The notes under the pieces are model-generated. The model did no database searches. It was not told where the DNA came from and was given only the letters and a program-made list of their open reading frames with translations. 64,000 nt of DNA from NCBI GenBank assembly GCA_030524105.1, contig JAUNHE010000004.1, positions 181,336 to 245,335 on the forward strand. Direction: 5' to 3'. The DNA is from Rothia sp. (in: high G+C Gram-positive bacteria). GTDB taxonomy: Bacteria > Actinomycetota > Actinomycetes > Actinomycetales > Micrococcaceae. Position numbers and translations under genes: made by a program. Positions 16,732-27,069 of this stretch are shown here, one piece after another. The stretch's first letter is position 1, and each line of letters starts with the position of its first letter.

Positions 16732-17151
16732 CTAACCCTCAGCCTGTCTCAGCGCGTGGCCGCTAACAGTGATAGCCCGATCAAAGCCAAAAGGACCCAC
16801 CACCGGTAGCGTTCCCTCCACCGTGATCTCCAGACTTTCCACACCCCGGTAGCTACCTTGCTGGGCGCTAATATGGGTCACGTAGGTATCCGGCAGGGAA
16901 CGATCAATAATTTGCTGGGTTCTTTCAAGACCATCTGCACTGCTACGATCCAGCAAAGTTGCATACCGTGCCCCCGAGGCTGCCGCATCAATCAGGATGT
17001 TTCTGGTGTAGATGGCAAAAGCCACCTGCAGGACAAGAGCAAAAAGAAGCAAGGTTAAAGAGGTAACCATAACAAACTCTGCACTGGCGTTGCCGGCCTC
17101 AGGCTCAGCTGCCCGTCCCGTAAAACTCTTATACAAGCGCATCATAAGCAC
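16732..17151 (-). CDS. TadE family protein
   Basis: A 139-residue protein with the TadE signature GNASAEFVMVTSLTLLLFALVLQ followed by IYTRNILIDAAASGARYA, the most conserved part of the family, and a short beta-rich domain. A minor pseudopilin of the Tad system. It starts 7 bp after the pilin gene stop; ATG codons at residues 3 and 4 are possible alternative starts. Confidence 0.82.
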   Translation of the reverse strand: MLMMRLYKSFTGRAAEPEAGNASAEFVMVTSLTLLLFALVLQVAFAIYTRNILIDAAASGARYATLLDRSSADGLERTQQIIDRSLPDTYVTHISAQQGSYRGVESLEITVEGTLPVVGPFGFDRAITVSGHALRQAEG

Positions 17152-17158
17152 CGAAAAA

Positions 17159-17386
17159 CTACTGGCCTATTTTAGCCATAGCATTATTAAACATAGTGAT
17201 CAAAGCATCCTGGGCTACAACCAGCAGGGCAGCTACCAAAATAGCTGTCATCATAGTGATCATGACCCAGCCGGGCACGTCACCGCGGTCCCCCTTTTTG
17301 ACCGGCACCGCTTGTAGCTGCCAGTTACCCAAGAAAAGGGACTGAACCCAGGCCAGTAGCCGCTGCGCAAGACTAATAATTTTCAT
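17159..17386 (-). CDS. Flp-type pilin
   Basis: A 75-residue protein with a basic leader, a DRGDVPGWVMITMMTAILV junction and a hydrophobic C-terminal helix, the form of actinobacterial Flp-like pilins. It would be cleaved by a prepilin peptidase (not encoded in this window) and polymerise into the pilus fibre. It lies between tadC and the TadE genes, the usual place. Confidence 0.72.
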   Translation of the reverse strand: MKIISLAQRLLAWVQSLFLGNWQLQAVPVKKGDRGDVPGWVMITMMTAILVAALLVVAQDALITMFNNAMAKIGQ

Positions 17387-17430
17387 TTGTTTACCTCCAA
17401 TAGACCTTTTAGCAGGCTGTCAAGCTCTCA

Positions 17431-18360
17431 CTAAAAATTGACATTAATCAGGGATAGCCCCGGAAAAATAGCGAACACCACGGTGAGGGGCAGAATAAGA
17501 AAAACAATGGGGGCCAGCATGGCAATCTCTTTTTTACCGGCCGTCTCCATCAGCTCCCGTTTGGCGTTATCTCTCACATCCTGCGCCTGAGCCCGTAATA
17601 CTTCAGCCAGAGGCGTTCCCCGCTCCACCGCCACAACAATGCCAGCCACAAACCGAGACAGGGCCTGCACCTGGGTCCGGGAGGCAAAATCCTGCAGAGC
17701 AGTAACAAGCCCGTCCCCCGCCCGAGTTTGCGAAAGGATCTTATGAAACTCAGCAGAAAGCTCACCCCGGGAGCTGGAACAAACCCTCTCTATGGCAGCA
17801 ACAGCAGACTCCCCAGCGGTGACGGACAAGGCCAGCAATTCTGCCAGGGCAGGGAATTCTGCCAGCATGGCCTTCTCCCGCTGAGCTATAGTTCTGCCCA
17901 GCCACCAGTCTCGAGCCAGGTAGCCACAAACACTACACAAGAGAACCAAAAGTAAGGCAGGCAGAGGGTCTAGCTGCTGGCCAAGCACAGCAAAACCCAG
18001 CACAAAACCGCTACTAGCCATAGCAGCCATAGCCCAAACCAGCTGTTGCGCCCTAAAATCCGTTACCGATAGCTTGTCACCGGCCTGGACCAAACGTTTA
18101 GCTAAACCAGCCGTACTAGCTTGACGGGCAAAGCGAGTAGTCCAACTATTGATCAGAGGCTTCAAAAGGTCGTAGCAGGCTGCCAAAAGCCCAGCATCCT
18201 TGTCCGCCTGAGACAGGCTAACCCTTCTCTCCAGTTCTTGGCTGCGCAGCTGCGGGGCAATCCGATCCGCAAAATTAATGTGACTATGACGGTAGATTGC
18301 CTCCCCCAGCAACCATAAGCCGGCCGCCAAGGTAAGCCCTAAGAGTAGATAAAGGATCAT
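17431..18360 (-). CDS. tadC: Tad pilus inner-membrane platform protein TadC (GspF-like)
   Basis: A 309-residue type II secretion F-family protein. An N-terminal membrane helix, two central ones around residues 110-150 and a C-terminal one surround the cytoplasmic GspF domain (EFPALAELLALSVTAGESAVAAI and GTPLAEVLRAQAQDVR). It forms the inner-membrane platform with TadB. Start overlaps tadB by 4 bp. Confidence 0.85.
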   Translation of the reverse strand: MILYLLLGLTLAAGLWLLGEAIYRHSHINFADRIAPQLRSQELERRVSLSQADKDAGLLAACYDLLKPLINSWTTRFARQASTAGLAKRLVQAGDKLSVTDFRAQQLVWAMAAMASSGFVLGFAVLGQQLDPLPALLLVLLCSVCGYLARDWWLGRTIAQREKAMLAEFPALAELLALSVTAGESAVAAIERVCSSSRGELSAEFHKILSQTRAGDGLVTALQDFASRTQVQALSRFVAGIVVAVERGTPLAEVLRAQAQDVRDNAKRELMETAGKKEIAMLAPIVFLILPLTVVFAIFPGLSLINVNF

Positions 18361-19208
18361 GCCAGCACCCGCTTCTGCGCAGGAAGTGCCCCCACTCTAA
18401 GCATCAGCCGGTAAGCCAGCACCGAAACAAGCAGCCCACCAGCCATCACCATAAAACCAGCAAAACTGTTATAAACCTGAACGGTACCGGGCTGGGTTGC
18501 CATAAAACAAAGCACCACCCAAGGGGCAACAACCGCCAATTTAGCGGTATTAACCGTCCAGGACTGCCGGGCCTCCAGCTCAGCCCTTGTTCTAGCCCGA
18601 TCACGCAAAAAATCGCTTAAAGTTCCCAGCAGTCTACCTAAATCTGTTCCACCCACCTGCCGGGTTAGTTTAAGGGCCTCCACAATATCGTCAGCCACCG
18701 GGTCTGCCAGCCGCGCCTTAAGATTCTCTAAACTGGCCAAAAAATCACCGGTAGACCGGTAATCAGCCGCAAACTCTTCAAAGGCAGGTTGCAGCTGCTC
18801 CGGGCCCCGGTACTGCAGCTGCAGCAAAGCCTCGGGCAGGGACAAGCCAGCTCTAATACCGGACCTTAAATGGTCCACCACATCCGGCCAGAGCCCAGCT
18901 ATCATAGCCTGCCTTTTGTGTGCCCGCTGGCCCAGCAGCACCCTGGGTAGAAAAAACCCCACCAGCAAAACCAGTAAGGACAGGTTATAAAGACTGGTCA
19001 AGGCCAGGGTGAGGAGGGCAAGCAGCAAACCTGAGAAGAAAGAGAAGAGGTAAAACAAGCGGGGGCTAACCCGCCGCATATCGGCCTGCCTTAAAAGCAA
19101 AACCAGCTTAGATTCACCGGCTTTGTGCTGCTCCACCGGTTTAGGCCAGCAAGCCAGCCAAAGACTATTAAGCCCCAAACCCAGCAGTAGCCCTACCAGT
19201 ACACTCAT
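18357..19208 (-). CDS. tadB: Tad pilus inner-membrane platform protein TadB (GspF-like)
   Basis: A 283-residue F-family protein with paired N-terminal membrane segments (LFYLFSFFSGLLLALLTLAL), a GspF domain (LRSGIRAGLSLPEALLQL; DDIVEALKLTRQVGGTDLGRLL) and a C-terminal pair of helices. Partner of TadC. Both ends overlap neighbouring genes by 4 bp. Confidence 0.85.
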   Translation of the reverse strand: MSVLVGLLLGLGLNSLWLACWPKPVEQHKAGESKLVLLLRQADMRRVSPRLFYLFSFFSGLLLALLTLALTSLYNLSLLVLLVGFFLPRVLLGQRAHKRQAMIAGLWPDVVDHLRSGIRAGLSLPEALLQLQYRGPEQLQPAFEEFAADYRSTGDFLASLENLKARLADPVADDIVEALKLTRQVGGTDLGRLLGTLSDFLRDRARTRAELEARQSWTVNTAKLAVVAPWVVLCFMATQPGTVQVYNSFAGFMVMAGGLLVSVLAYRLMLRVGALPAQKRVLA

Positions 19209-20464
19209 GCTGCCACCCGCTCAGTAAGAGGCAGCACTTCTTCCAACCGGTAGCCGGCCCTAAGAAACTTCTCCGCAGCCGGAACCTCTGCAGCCTGGCA
19301 CAGCAGATGCTGGCCTCTCCTAGCAAAAACCGTGGAGGTCTCAATCAGGCCGTTTTCTACCCTGCTACCCAAGGCAATAATCTCCTGCACCTGCCGCTGG
19401 CCCCGCCCATCGCGCTGACAATGCACCACCAAGTCAAAACAGCTGGCAACCGTAGGCAGCACAAACTGGCTAGAAATATTGGTTCCAGCCAAGAGCGGCA
19501 AAGTACATATCTTGGTGATGGCGTCACGGCCAGAATTAGCGTGAATGGTGCACATGCCCGGCAAACCAGAGTTTAAAGCAATGAGCATGTCTAAAGCCTC
19601 TGCCTCTCGGACCTCACCAATCAGCAGTCTGTCCGGCCGCATGCGCAGGGCCTCCTTGACCAGCTTCCGCAAGGGAATTTCGCCCTTACCTTCCAAATTG
19701 GCCTGCCGGCACTGCATGGCTACGACATCTCGCAAGGGAATGTTAAGCTCAAAGATTTCTTCGCAACTAAGAACCCTCTCCCGCTGGCCAATACTGGCTG
19801 CCAAGCAGTTAAGCATAGTAGTCTTACCGGCCTGCGTAGCCCCAGAAACCAAGATGTTAAGGCCAGCTGCCACCGCCGCATCCAAAAAATGGCTGGCTTC
19901 CGAAGTTAAAGAACCCAGCTTAACAAGATCAGATAATCTGCGAGCTCTGGCAATGAATTTTCGAATATTGACCGACCAGTGTTGGCGGGTAATATCTGGA
20001 ATAACCACATGAAGCCTGCTGCCATCGGGTAAGGCCGCATCCACAAAGGGACTGCTCAGATCTAGGCGCCGCCCCGAAATTTTAAGCATGCGTTCTACCA
20101 GATGCTTGACGGTCTCATCCGACAAATGCAAACCCGTTAGCTGGGATTCCCCGCCACGGGCAATAAAAACCTCTCGAGGAGAATTAATCCATATTTCTTC
20201 AATACTGGGGTCGTCTAAGAAGGGCTGCAAGGGGCCAAAACCGCAGAAAGTATTAACAAGATAGTCGCTAGCTGCGGCCATATCCTCCAGCAGCGGTAAA
20301 GACCCACGGATCATCCGATGTTCGTAAGCTTGAAGGGCCTGGGCAATCACCTGCTTAGCTTGAGCCTGATCCACAACCGGGTCAAGCCCACTCTGACGGA
20401 TAAGCTCACGCACGTCATCTTCGAGAATGACAAGTCCACGAGGAAGTTGCTGATTTATGTCCAT
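19205..20464 (-). CDS. tadA: Tad pilus assembly ATPase TadA/CpaF
   Basis: A 419-residue secretion ATPase that powers Flp pilus assembly. An N-terminal domain (GFGPLQPFLDDPSIEEIWIN) precedes the RecA-like core with Walker A GATQAGKTTML, the Walker B region RPDRLLIGEVREAEALDML and the His-box TIHANSGRDAI. First gene of the operon tadA-tadB-tadC-flp-tadE, all on the minus strand and nearly all overlapping. The CpaE-like and CpaB-like partners that often precede tadA are found 8 kb away at 28678-30662. Confidence 0.92.
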   Translation of the reverse strand: MDINQQLPRGLVILEDDVRELIRQSGLDPVVDQAQAKQVIAQALQAYEHRMIRGSLPLLEDMAAASDYLVNTFCGFGPLQPFLDDPSIEEIWINSPREVFIARGGESQLTGLHLSDETVKHLVERMLKISGRRLDLSSPFVDAALPDGSRLHVVIPDITRQHWSVNIRKFIARARRLSDLVKLGSLTSEASHFLDAAVAAGLNILVSGATQAGKTTMLNCLAASIGQRERVLSCEEIFELNIPLRDVVAMQCRQANLEGKGEIPLRKLVKEALRMRPDRLLIGEVREAEALDMLIALNSGLPGMCTIHANSGRDAITKICTLPLLAGTNISSQFVLPTVASCFDLVVHCQRDGRGQRQVQEIIALGSRVENGLIETSTVFARRGQHLLCQAAEVPAAEKFLRAGYRLEEVLPLTERVAA

Positions 20465-20765
20465 ATCTCTTGTCCTTCTTAGCAGGTAACCCCACCCTGG
20501 GCGGTCAAGAAAAGCTAGAGCCGGTAGGGCTCAAACAGACAATAATGTATACACAAAATCAGAACTATTCAATTCAACCACATACAATCCAGCCTGTTTT
20601 TACAGGCCCTTCCCCCAATAAAAGAAGGCATGCAGAAAGAAAAGCCAAGAAAACCTAGCTATCGGCCAGCCAAGAACAGCCCCAGACAACAGAAAAGAAA
20701 CAAACAAGAGCAAGTAACATTAAAGACACAAACCGGCCGCAAGGCTGGCAACCGGTGAACTCATA
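20465..20765. other. A-rich intergenic region between wzt and tadA
   Basis: About 300 bp without a convincing gene. The tadA promoter (minus strand) is expected here and a weak hairpin at 20732-20756 may end the polysaccharide operon. A 62-codon plus-strand open frame has low-complexity A-rich composition and no ribosome-binding site. Confidence 0.5.
20732..20756 (-). terminator. weak hairpin after the wzt gene
   Basis: ACCGG and CCGGT arms with an imperfect interior, followed on the minus strand by TTTGTGTCTTT. It lies 10 bp past the wzt stop. Confidence 0.4.
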
Positions 20766-21545
20766 TCAATCTAAAGTCTCGCCGCGCATCAGCTTAACCG
20801 CATCCTTGGTGGGACCGTCATAGACCAGCTGACCGTGATCCAAAATAACACCGCGATCACAAATCTTAGAAACCAGATCCAAATCATGGCTAACAACCAC
20901 CAGAGTTTTGCCCTGCCGGGCCAACTCCGCGATCTTATAAATACACTTCTTCTGAAAAGGCTCATCCCCAACAGCCAGAATCTCATCAATCAAAAAAATC
21001 TCTGGATCAGTGTGGATAGCCACAGCAAAAGCCAGACGCAAATACATGCCGGAGGAATAAAATTTAACCTCCGTATCAATAAACTCGCCAATCTCAGAAA
21101 AATCTAAAATCGACTCAAAACGCTCATCAATCTCATCCTTGGTCATACCCAAGATAGCGCCGTTCAAATAAACATTATCCCGGCCCGTCAGATCGGGGTG
21201 GAAACCAGCACCAACCTCAATCAAACCAGCGATCCGACCCCGCGTCAGCACCTTTCCACCGTCAGGATGCATCACACCAGAAATCAGCTTTAACAGCGTA
21301 GACTTGCCGGATCCGTTGTAACCAAGAAGAGCAACCCGCTCCCCCTCACGAATATCCAAGGTCACACCGTTGAGGGCATTAAACTTTTCGTTTAAGTCCC
21401 CCTTACGACCCTTAACCAGCCAGATAAAGGCCTCTTTCATAGAACGCGTATGCCGTAAAACAAAACGCTTAAAAAGCTGATCAACCCGGATCACCACAGT
21501 GCCGTCAGGATTAACGGCCGGCAAATCAAGATTCTCAATCTCCAC
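20766..21545 (-). CDS. wzt: polysaccharide ABC exporter ATP-binding protein (Wzt/RfbE-like)
   Basis: A 259-residue ATPase of the O-antigen/teichoic-acid/galactan exporter class. Walker A is GYNGSGKSTLL, the signature region is KFYSSGMYLRLAFAVAI in place of LSGGQ, and Walker B is IFLIDEILAVGD; GAGFHPDLTGRDNVYLNG is typical of this exporter class. No C-terminal carbohydrate-binding extension is present, like mycobacterial RfbE. Last gene of glf-glfT2-wzm-wzt, 6 bp after the permease gene. Confidence 0.9.
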   Translation of the reverse strand: MEIENLDLPAVNPDGTVVIRVDQLFKRFVLRHTRSMKEAFIWLVKGRKGDLNEKFNALNGVTLDIREGERVALLGYNGSGKSTLLKLISGVMHPDGGKVLTRGRIAGLIEVGAGFHPDLTGRDNVYLNGAILGMTKDEIDERFESILDFSEIGEFIDTEVKFYSSGMYLRLAFAVAIHTDPEIFLIDEILAVGDEPFQKKCIYKIAELARQGKTLVVVSHDLDLVSKICDRGVILDHGQLVYDGPTKDAVKLMRGETLD

Positions 21546-21551
21546 AAGACA

Positions 21552-22433
21552 TCAGAGCTCCTGAGCAAAGTTACCTTCAAACTTCCGGAACAAAAAGTCA
21601 CCGATCAGCAAAAAGGCAAAAGAAATAACTAAAGCAAGCGGAGTCCACATGGACAGCAGGTGGGGCACAATCTCTGCCGTCGGCAAAGCCAAACCTTCAG
21701 CATCCAGGGTAGGTTTCCAAAATCCGTAATGGAAAAGCTCTACAGCCACCGTCAACGGATTCAGGTTGTAGACATTAATAACCCAAGGATAAAGGGTGTC
21801 ACGTACCATGGTCCAGGAATAAAGCACCGGAGAAACCCAGGTAGCAACCATCAAAAACATCTCAACTAGGTTCTCAGAATCCCTAAAAAACACATTGGCG
21901 ACACCAAAAATCAGGCCCAGGCCCAAGCCGGTAATGCCAACAATCAGTGTCCCAACCACAATCGCAGCAAGCTGTTTAAAGTCCGGATGCCAGCCAACCC
22001 AAAAGCAGCCCACCAGTAAAACCAGCAGCTGCGGGAAAAAATGGATCAAGCCCACCCACACTGTCGAGACAGAAAAAAGTTCACGCGGCAAATATATTTT
22101 TTTGATCAGCGCCCCGTTAACCACCATAGCCTTGGCGCCATTGCTAAAACACTCTGAGAAGAAGTTAATAGCAATCATGCCCGAAAACAGGTAGATAGAA
22201 TAATTCTGCAGGCCCCGCTCCATACCCAAAAAAAGGCCTAAAGCAATATAAAAGACCGCAAATTGGATAGCCGGCTTAATGTACGACCAAACAATACCCA
22301 AGACAGACCCGCGGTAACGGACCTGAATCTCCTTATCCACCAACAGTCGCAGTAGATACTTCTGTTTCCAAATGTCCCGCAGCCCACTGCCCTTGCCGGG
22401 GGCCACCAAAGGTTTACTAGCTATCTCACTCAT
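21552..22433 (-). CDS. wzm: polysaccharide ABC exporter permease (Wzm/RfbD-like)
   Basis: A 293-residue ABC-2 type permease with six predicted membrane helices. The N-terminal amphipathic stretch DKEIQVRYRGSVLGIVWSYIKP is characteristic of Wzm/TagG proteins. With Wzt it would carry a lipid-linked glycan across the membrane. Overlaps glfT2 by 4 bp. Confidence 0.9.
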   Translation of the reverse strand: MSEIASKPLVAPGKGSGLRDIWKQKYLLRLLVDKEIQVRYRGSVLGIVWSYIKPAIQFAVFYIALGLFLGMERGLQNYSIYLFSGMIAINFFSECFSNGAKAMVVNGALIKKIYLPRELFSVSTVWVGLIHFFPQLLVLLVGCFWVGWHPDFKQLAAIVVGTLIVGITGLGLGLIFGVANVFFRDSENLVEMFLMVATWVSPVLYSWTMVRDTLYPWVINVYNLNPLTVAVELFHYGFWKPTLDAEGLALPTAEIVPHLLSMWTPLALVISFAFLLIGDFLFRKFEGNFAQEL

Positions 22434-24439
22434 CGAGTAATTTCTGACTCCGTATATTGGTCAAAAGTCTTTTTCCACTCATCCATGGATGTAATTCTGG
22501 CGGCAGCCTGCTGATACTGCTTACGCAGTTTAGGCCACTGCCGCAAAATCTGGGCCGTCAAACGGGTAGATTCTACCAGCTTCTCCCGCAGCTGCTCAGG
22601 GTCACGCTTATACCAGGAAACCGCAGACCCCTCAGCATTAGAGACAAGCGCTGAATCGTACTGAGACATACGCCACCAGCGGTTATCCTGGTGGGCAATA
22701 TGAGCCTGCGGGTGCTGCTCATACTCGGGCTTCATAGGCTTAACCAGTTGCCGGGCCACGGTCTTCATAGCCCAGGGCACCAAAGTCTTATAGGAAGGAG
22801 CCGTAAACCCTCTGCCGTTACGCGGCGGCTTAGCCATCTTAGGCTCTGGGAAGGAGTCAATATCCTCGGCAAACTGCGCGTCCGAATACTGCTTAGTTAA
22901 CTCCCGAATTTGCGGTAAGCGCTGCGGTTGCAGCTCATGCAGCTGATCTGGGCCCGCCAAGACATCCCGCAGGGCCATAATACGCCCGTGCTCAGTAAAG
23001 TACTGCATGGAAATAAGGTGCTTAACATCCGCATAGGAGGATTCTCGCAAGAGACGGCCACCGCGCTCATAAGGAGAGTGGATCAAGGAGGCAATAATAC
23101 GGTTACGAATATGGAAATAAGCCTGCCAGCCCACTAAATCATCTTTATCAATCCAGGAGACATGCCAGACGGCCGCCCCCGGCAAAGAAACCGTATAGTA
23201 GCCTGCCTTCTTAGCCCGCAGACCAAACTCAACGTCATCCCATTTGATAAAAATAGGCAGGGAAAGCCCAATCTCCTTAATAACCGATGTTGGAATCAAG
23301 TCCATCCACCAGCCGTTATAATCCACATCGGTGCGCCGATGCAGCCAGGGGGTGCTGCGCAGATTAGCCTTCATAAAATCATGCCCCAGAGACTGATCTT
23401 GATGAGGAAGATCCGGCTGAAAACGGTAGGTATTAACAACCTCACCAAAAGTATGCAGCACCGTCCTATTGTAAAGATCAAACATGTGTCCACCCACGAT
23501 GGTAGGTTTACGACACATATCGGCAAAGGTAAGCAAACGAATAATGGACTCCGGCTCAACCACCACGTCATCGTCTAGAAGCAAGGCATAATCGCTACCG
23601 TTATTGACAGCCTCATACATGCCCCGCGAGAAGCCACCGGAGCCACCCAGGTTCCCCTGGTTAATAATCCGAAGCTTACCGGCCAGCAGGCTAGCAACCT
23701 CCTCAAACTCCGCCTCATCCTGAAGCTTCTTGCTGCCCTGATCAACAATGAGGATCTCCTGAAGATTCTCCAGCACTTCCGGATGCGCCGCCAGAGAGCG
23801 TAAATTGTTCAGACAGAATTCCTGCTTATTCATGGTGGTAATTTGCAGGGTAATTTTACCGGCCTTACGCCCCGTATCCTGCCCCTGCCATTCTGCCCAG
23901 TCAAGCACCAAAGACTCGTTGCCGGCTGCAAGTTCAAACCAGTACCAGCCACCATCACCAAAAGGTTTTAAGGACAGGTCAAAGGTGGAGGTTTCTTGGC
24001 CAGAAACCCGCTTAGAATCCACGCGCTGCAAAGAACCCCGCGCATTGGATTTATAGACAATAATGGTGCCTTCACCTTGAGTTTGCACGCTTAAACGAAC
24101 CGAAGTCAGATCGGTCCAGCGCTTCCAGTAAGAAGCCGGAAAAGCGTTAAAGTAGGTGGCAAAAGAAAGCCGGGAGCCTGAACGAATCAGGGTAGAGCGC
24201 CGGCCAATAAAGTCCTCCGTGTGAGCCTCACCGGTTGAGGAGGAACTTGTGCTGCTACTTGCCGGCTTCGACGACTGGGCAGCAAGAGAATCATTGGAGG
24301 TCAGCGCACCGTTCATGGTTGAAAGCTGCACACCGGTTGCTACACCGGAATCAACATACAAGGCTGCCGTGTCCATCTGTTCCCGCGCTGGAAAGATAAC
24401 CCGTTGCAGAGTCTTTAACTGTGCTGTTTGAGCTTCCAT
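22430..24439 (-). CDS. glfT2: galactofuranosyltransferase, GlfT2-like
   Basis: A 669-residue family-2 glycosyltransferase that extends a galactofuranose chain from UDP-Galf. The N-terminal beta domain holds SFATYFNAFPASYWKRWT and PFGDGGWYWFEL, hallmarks of mycobacterial GlfT2. The GT-A core contains the metal-binding LLLDDDVV and the catalytic-base region KWDDVEFGLRAKKAGY with the nearby AVWHVSW. The helical C-terminal region is complete. Compared with GlfT2 it carries a Ser-rich insertion near residue 60. It lies between the UDP-Galf-producing mutase and the exporter genes, 3 bp after glf, so a galactan is made and exported by one operon. Confidence 0.88.
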   Translation of the reverse strand: MEAQTAQLKTLQRVIFPAREQMDTAALYVDSGVATGVQLSTMNGALTSNDSLAAQSSKPASSSTSSSSTGEAHTEDFIGRRSTLIRSGSRLSFATYFNAFPASYWKRWTDLTSVRLSVQTQGEGTIIVYKSNARGSLQRVDSKRVSGQETSTFDLSLKPFGDGGWYWFELAAGNESLVLDWAEWQGQDTGRKAGKITLQITTMNKQEFCLNNLRSLAAHPEVLENLQEILIVDQGSKKLQDEAEFEEVASLLAGKLRIINQGNLGGSGGFSRGMYEAVNNGSDYALLLDDDVVVEPESIIRLLTFADMCRKPTIVGGHMFDLYNRTVLHTFGEVVNTYRFQPDLPHQDQSLGHDFMKANLRSTPWLHRRTDVDYNGWWMDLIPTSVIKEIGLSLPIFIKWDDVEFGLRAKKAGYYTVSLPGAAVWHVSWIDKDDLVGWQAYFHIRNRIIASLIHSPYERGGRLLRESSYADVKHLISMQYFTEHGRIMALRDVLAGPDQLHELQPQRLPQIRELTKQYSDAQFAEDIDSFPEPKMAKPPRNGRGFTAPSYKTLVPWAMKTVARQLVKPMKPEYEQHPQAHIAHQDNRWWRMSQYDSALVSNAEGSAVSWYKRDPEQLREKLVESTRLTAQILRQWPKLRKQYQQAAARITSMDEWKKTFDQYTESEITR

Positions 24440-24442
24440 TAT

Positions 24443-26040
<1,598 letters not shown>

Positions 26041-26418
26041 TTATCCCACTAAGTGTCGATTTACAGCAGAGGAAAACAAGAGTAAGAGGATTATTGCAGC
26101 AATGACCGCCACCAAGATACCCACAAGTAATTGACCAGCTAAGGCATTGTGAACACCCAGCATGATGGCAAATAGTTGCCAGACTAAAAGGATGGATCGC
26201 CCGCTGGGTTTACCCCTGCTCAACAGATTAATCCCCAGGGTCAGCAGGAGTGCCAGCAGCAGAAAAAATCCGCCCAGCATCAGGGAACTGAAGATCGAAA
26301 AATGGCCCTGGCTTAGTGCAACAACAGTCAGGCTGAACCCCAGTACTAGCAGCATCACCACCTCTAAATAGGCCAGGATACAGATCAACTTAACCGGTCC
26401 CAACCGCACTCGAGCCAT
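26041..26418 (-). CDS. hypothetical four-helix membrane protein
   Basis: About 125 residues forming four hydrophobic segments with a short basic loop (LLSRGKPSGRS) between the second and third. I do not recognise the family. ATG 26418 has AAGG 11 bases upstream; GTG 26430 is an alternative. Stands alone between the galactan operon and whiB1. Confidence 0.55.
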   Translation of the reverse strand: MARVRLGPVKLICILAYLEVVMLLVLGFSLTVVALSQGHFSIFSSLMLGGFFLLLALLLTLGINLLSRGKPSGRSILLVWQLFAIMLGVHNALAGQLLVGILVAVIAAIILLLLFSSAVNRHLVG

Positions 26419-26737
26419 AGTCCGCACCACCTTACTTTATCTATACCTTTAGGAGGCTAGCCTCATCACCCTAGCCGACCAATCACTTCCCGTCATATCA
26501 TAGAGCTCTCGCAAACCCCAGCAATCTATGGTCTATAACACTAGGAGTATTAATGTGATATATAACTCACGTTAGCGAAAAATTTTCTGGGCTAAACCTC
26601 TTGTTTAGTTATTCGTTACGTGCGAAAGTTATTTAGGTTGTTATATGAGCTCCCAGCATGGAGCTCATTTGTTGTGAAAGTACACCTGAGCAACATCAAT
26701 AGGTGCTTTGTTTATTTTTAACCTCACAGAGGAGAGC
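26419..26737. other. whiB1 upstream region with a leader hairpin
   Basis: Long non-coding region before whiB1. At 26645-26668, ATGAGCTCC-CAGCAT-GGAGCTCAT makes a perfect 9-bp stem with a 6-base loop, followed by TTGTTGTG. It could be a terminator for an upstream transcript or a leader structure of whiB1. No other gene is seen. Confidence 0.5.
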
Positions 26738-26992
26738 ATGCTGATGGATTGGCGTAGCCGTGCTGCTTGCCTGGAGAAAGATCCCGAACTGTTTTTTCCC
26801 GTCGGAAATACTGGACCGGCTCTGATTCAGATCGAAGAAGCAAAAACGGTTTGCCGTAACTGCACGGTCATGGATACCTGCCTGCAGTGGGCAATAGAAA
26901 CCGGGCAAGATTCCGGTGTGTGGGGTGGCATGAGCGAAGAGGAGCGTCGTGCCATGAAACGACGTGCAGCTCGGGCTCGTCGCGCATCGTAA
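26738..26992 (+). CDS. whiB1: WhiB1-type iron-sulfur transcriptional regulator
   Basis: An 84-residue Wbl protein that binds a [4Fe-4S] cluster and works with the principal sigma factor. Cluster cysteines are at positions 11, 39, 42 and 48; GVWGG, at residues 60-64, and the basic C-terminal RRAMKRRAARARRA are present. Length and sequence (LEKDPELFFPVGNTGPAL) match mycobacterial WhiB1. ATG 26738 was chosen for the GAGGAG ribosome-binding site; the frame extends 30 bp upstream without support. It converges on pdtaS across a shared hairpin. Confidence 0.95.
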   Translation: MLMDWRSRAACLEKDPELFFPVGNTGPALIQIEEAKTVCRNCTVMDTCLQWAIETGQDSGVWGGMSEEERRAMKRRAARARRAS

Positions 26993-27011
26993 ATCACACA
27001 AAAGACAGCAT

Positions 27012-27049
27012 GGGTTCAGAAAGGGAAAAAGAAAACCTTTTCTGAGCCC
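27012..27049. terminator. bidirectional terminator between whiB1 and pdtaS
   Basis: GGGTTCAGAAAGG pairs with CCTTTTCTGAGCCC around an A-rich loop, 20 bases from either stop codon. It can end transcription from both sides. Confidence 0.65.
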
Positions 27050-27069
27050 AGGCCCTGTCAAGGCAGTTT

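Noticed and set aside
20470..20658. 62-codon plus-strand open frame between tadA and wzt
   Set aside because: Low-complexity A-rich composition, no ribosome-binding site, and it overlaps the expected tadA promoter.
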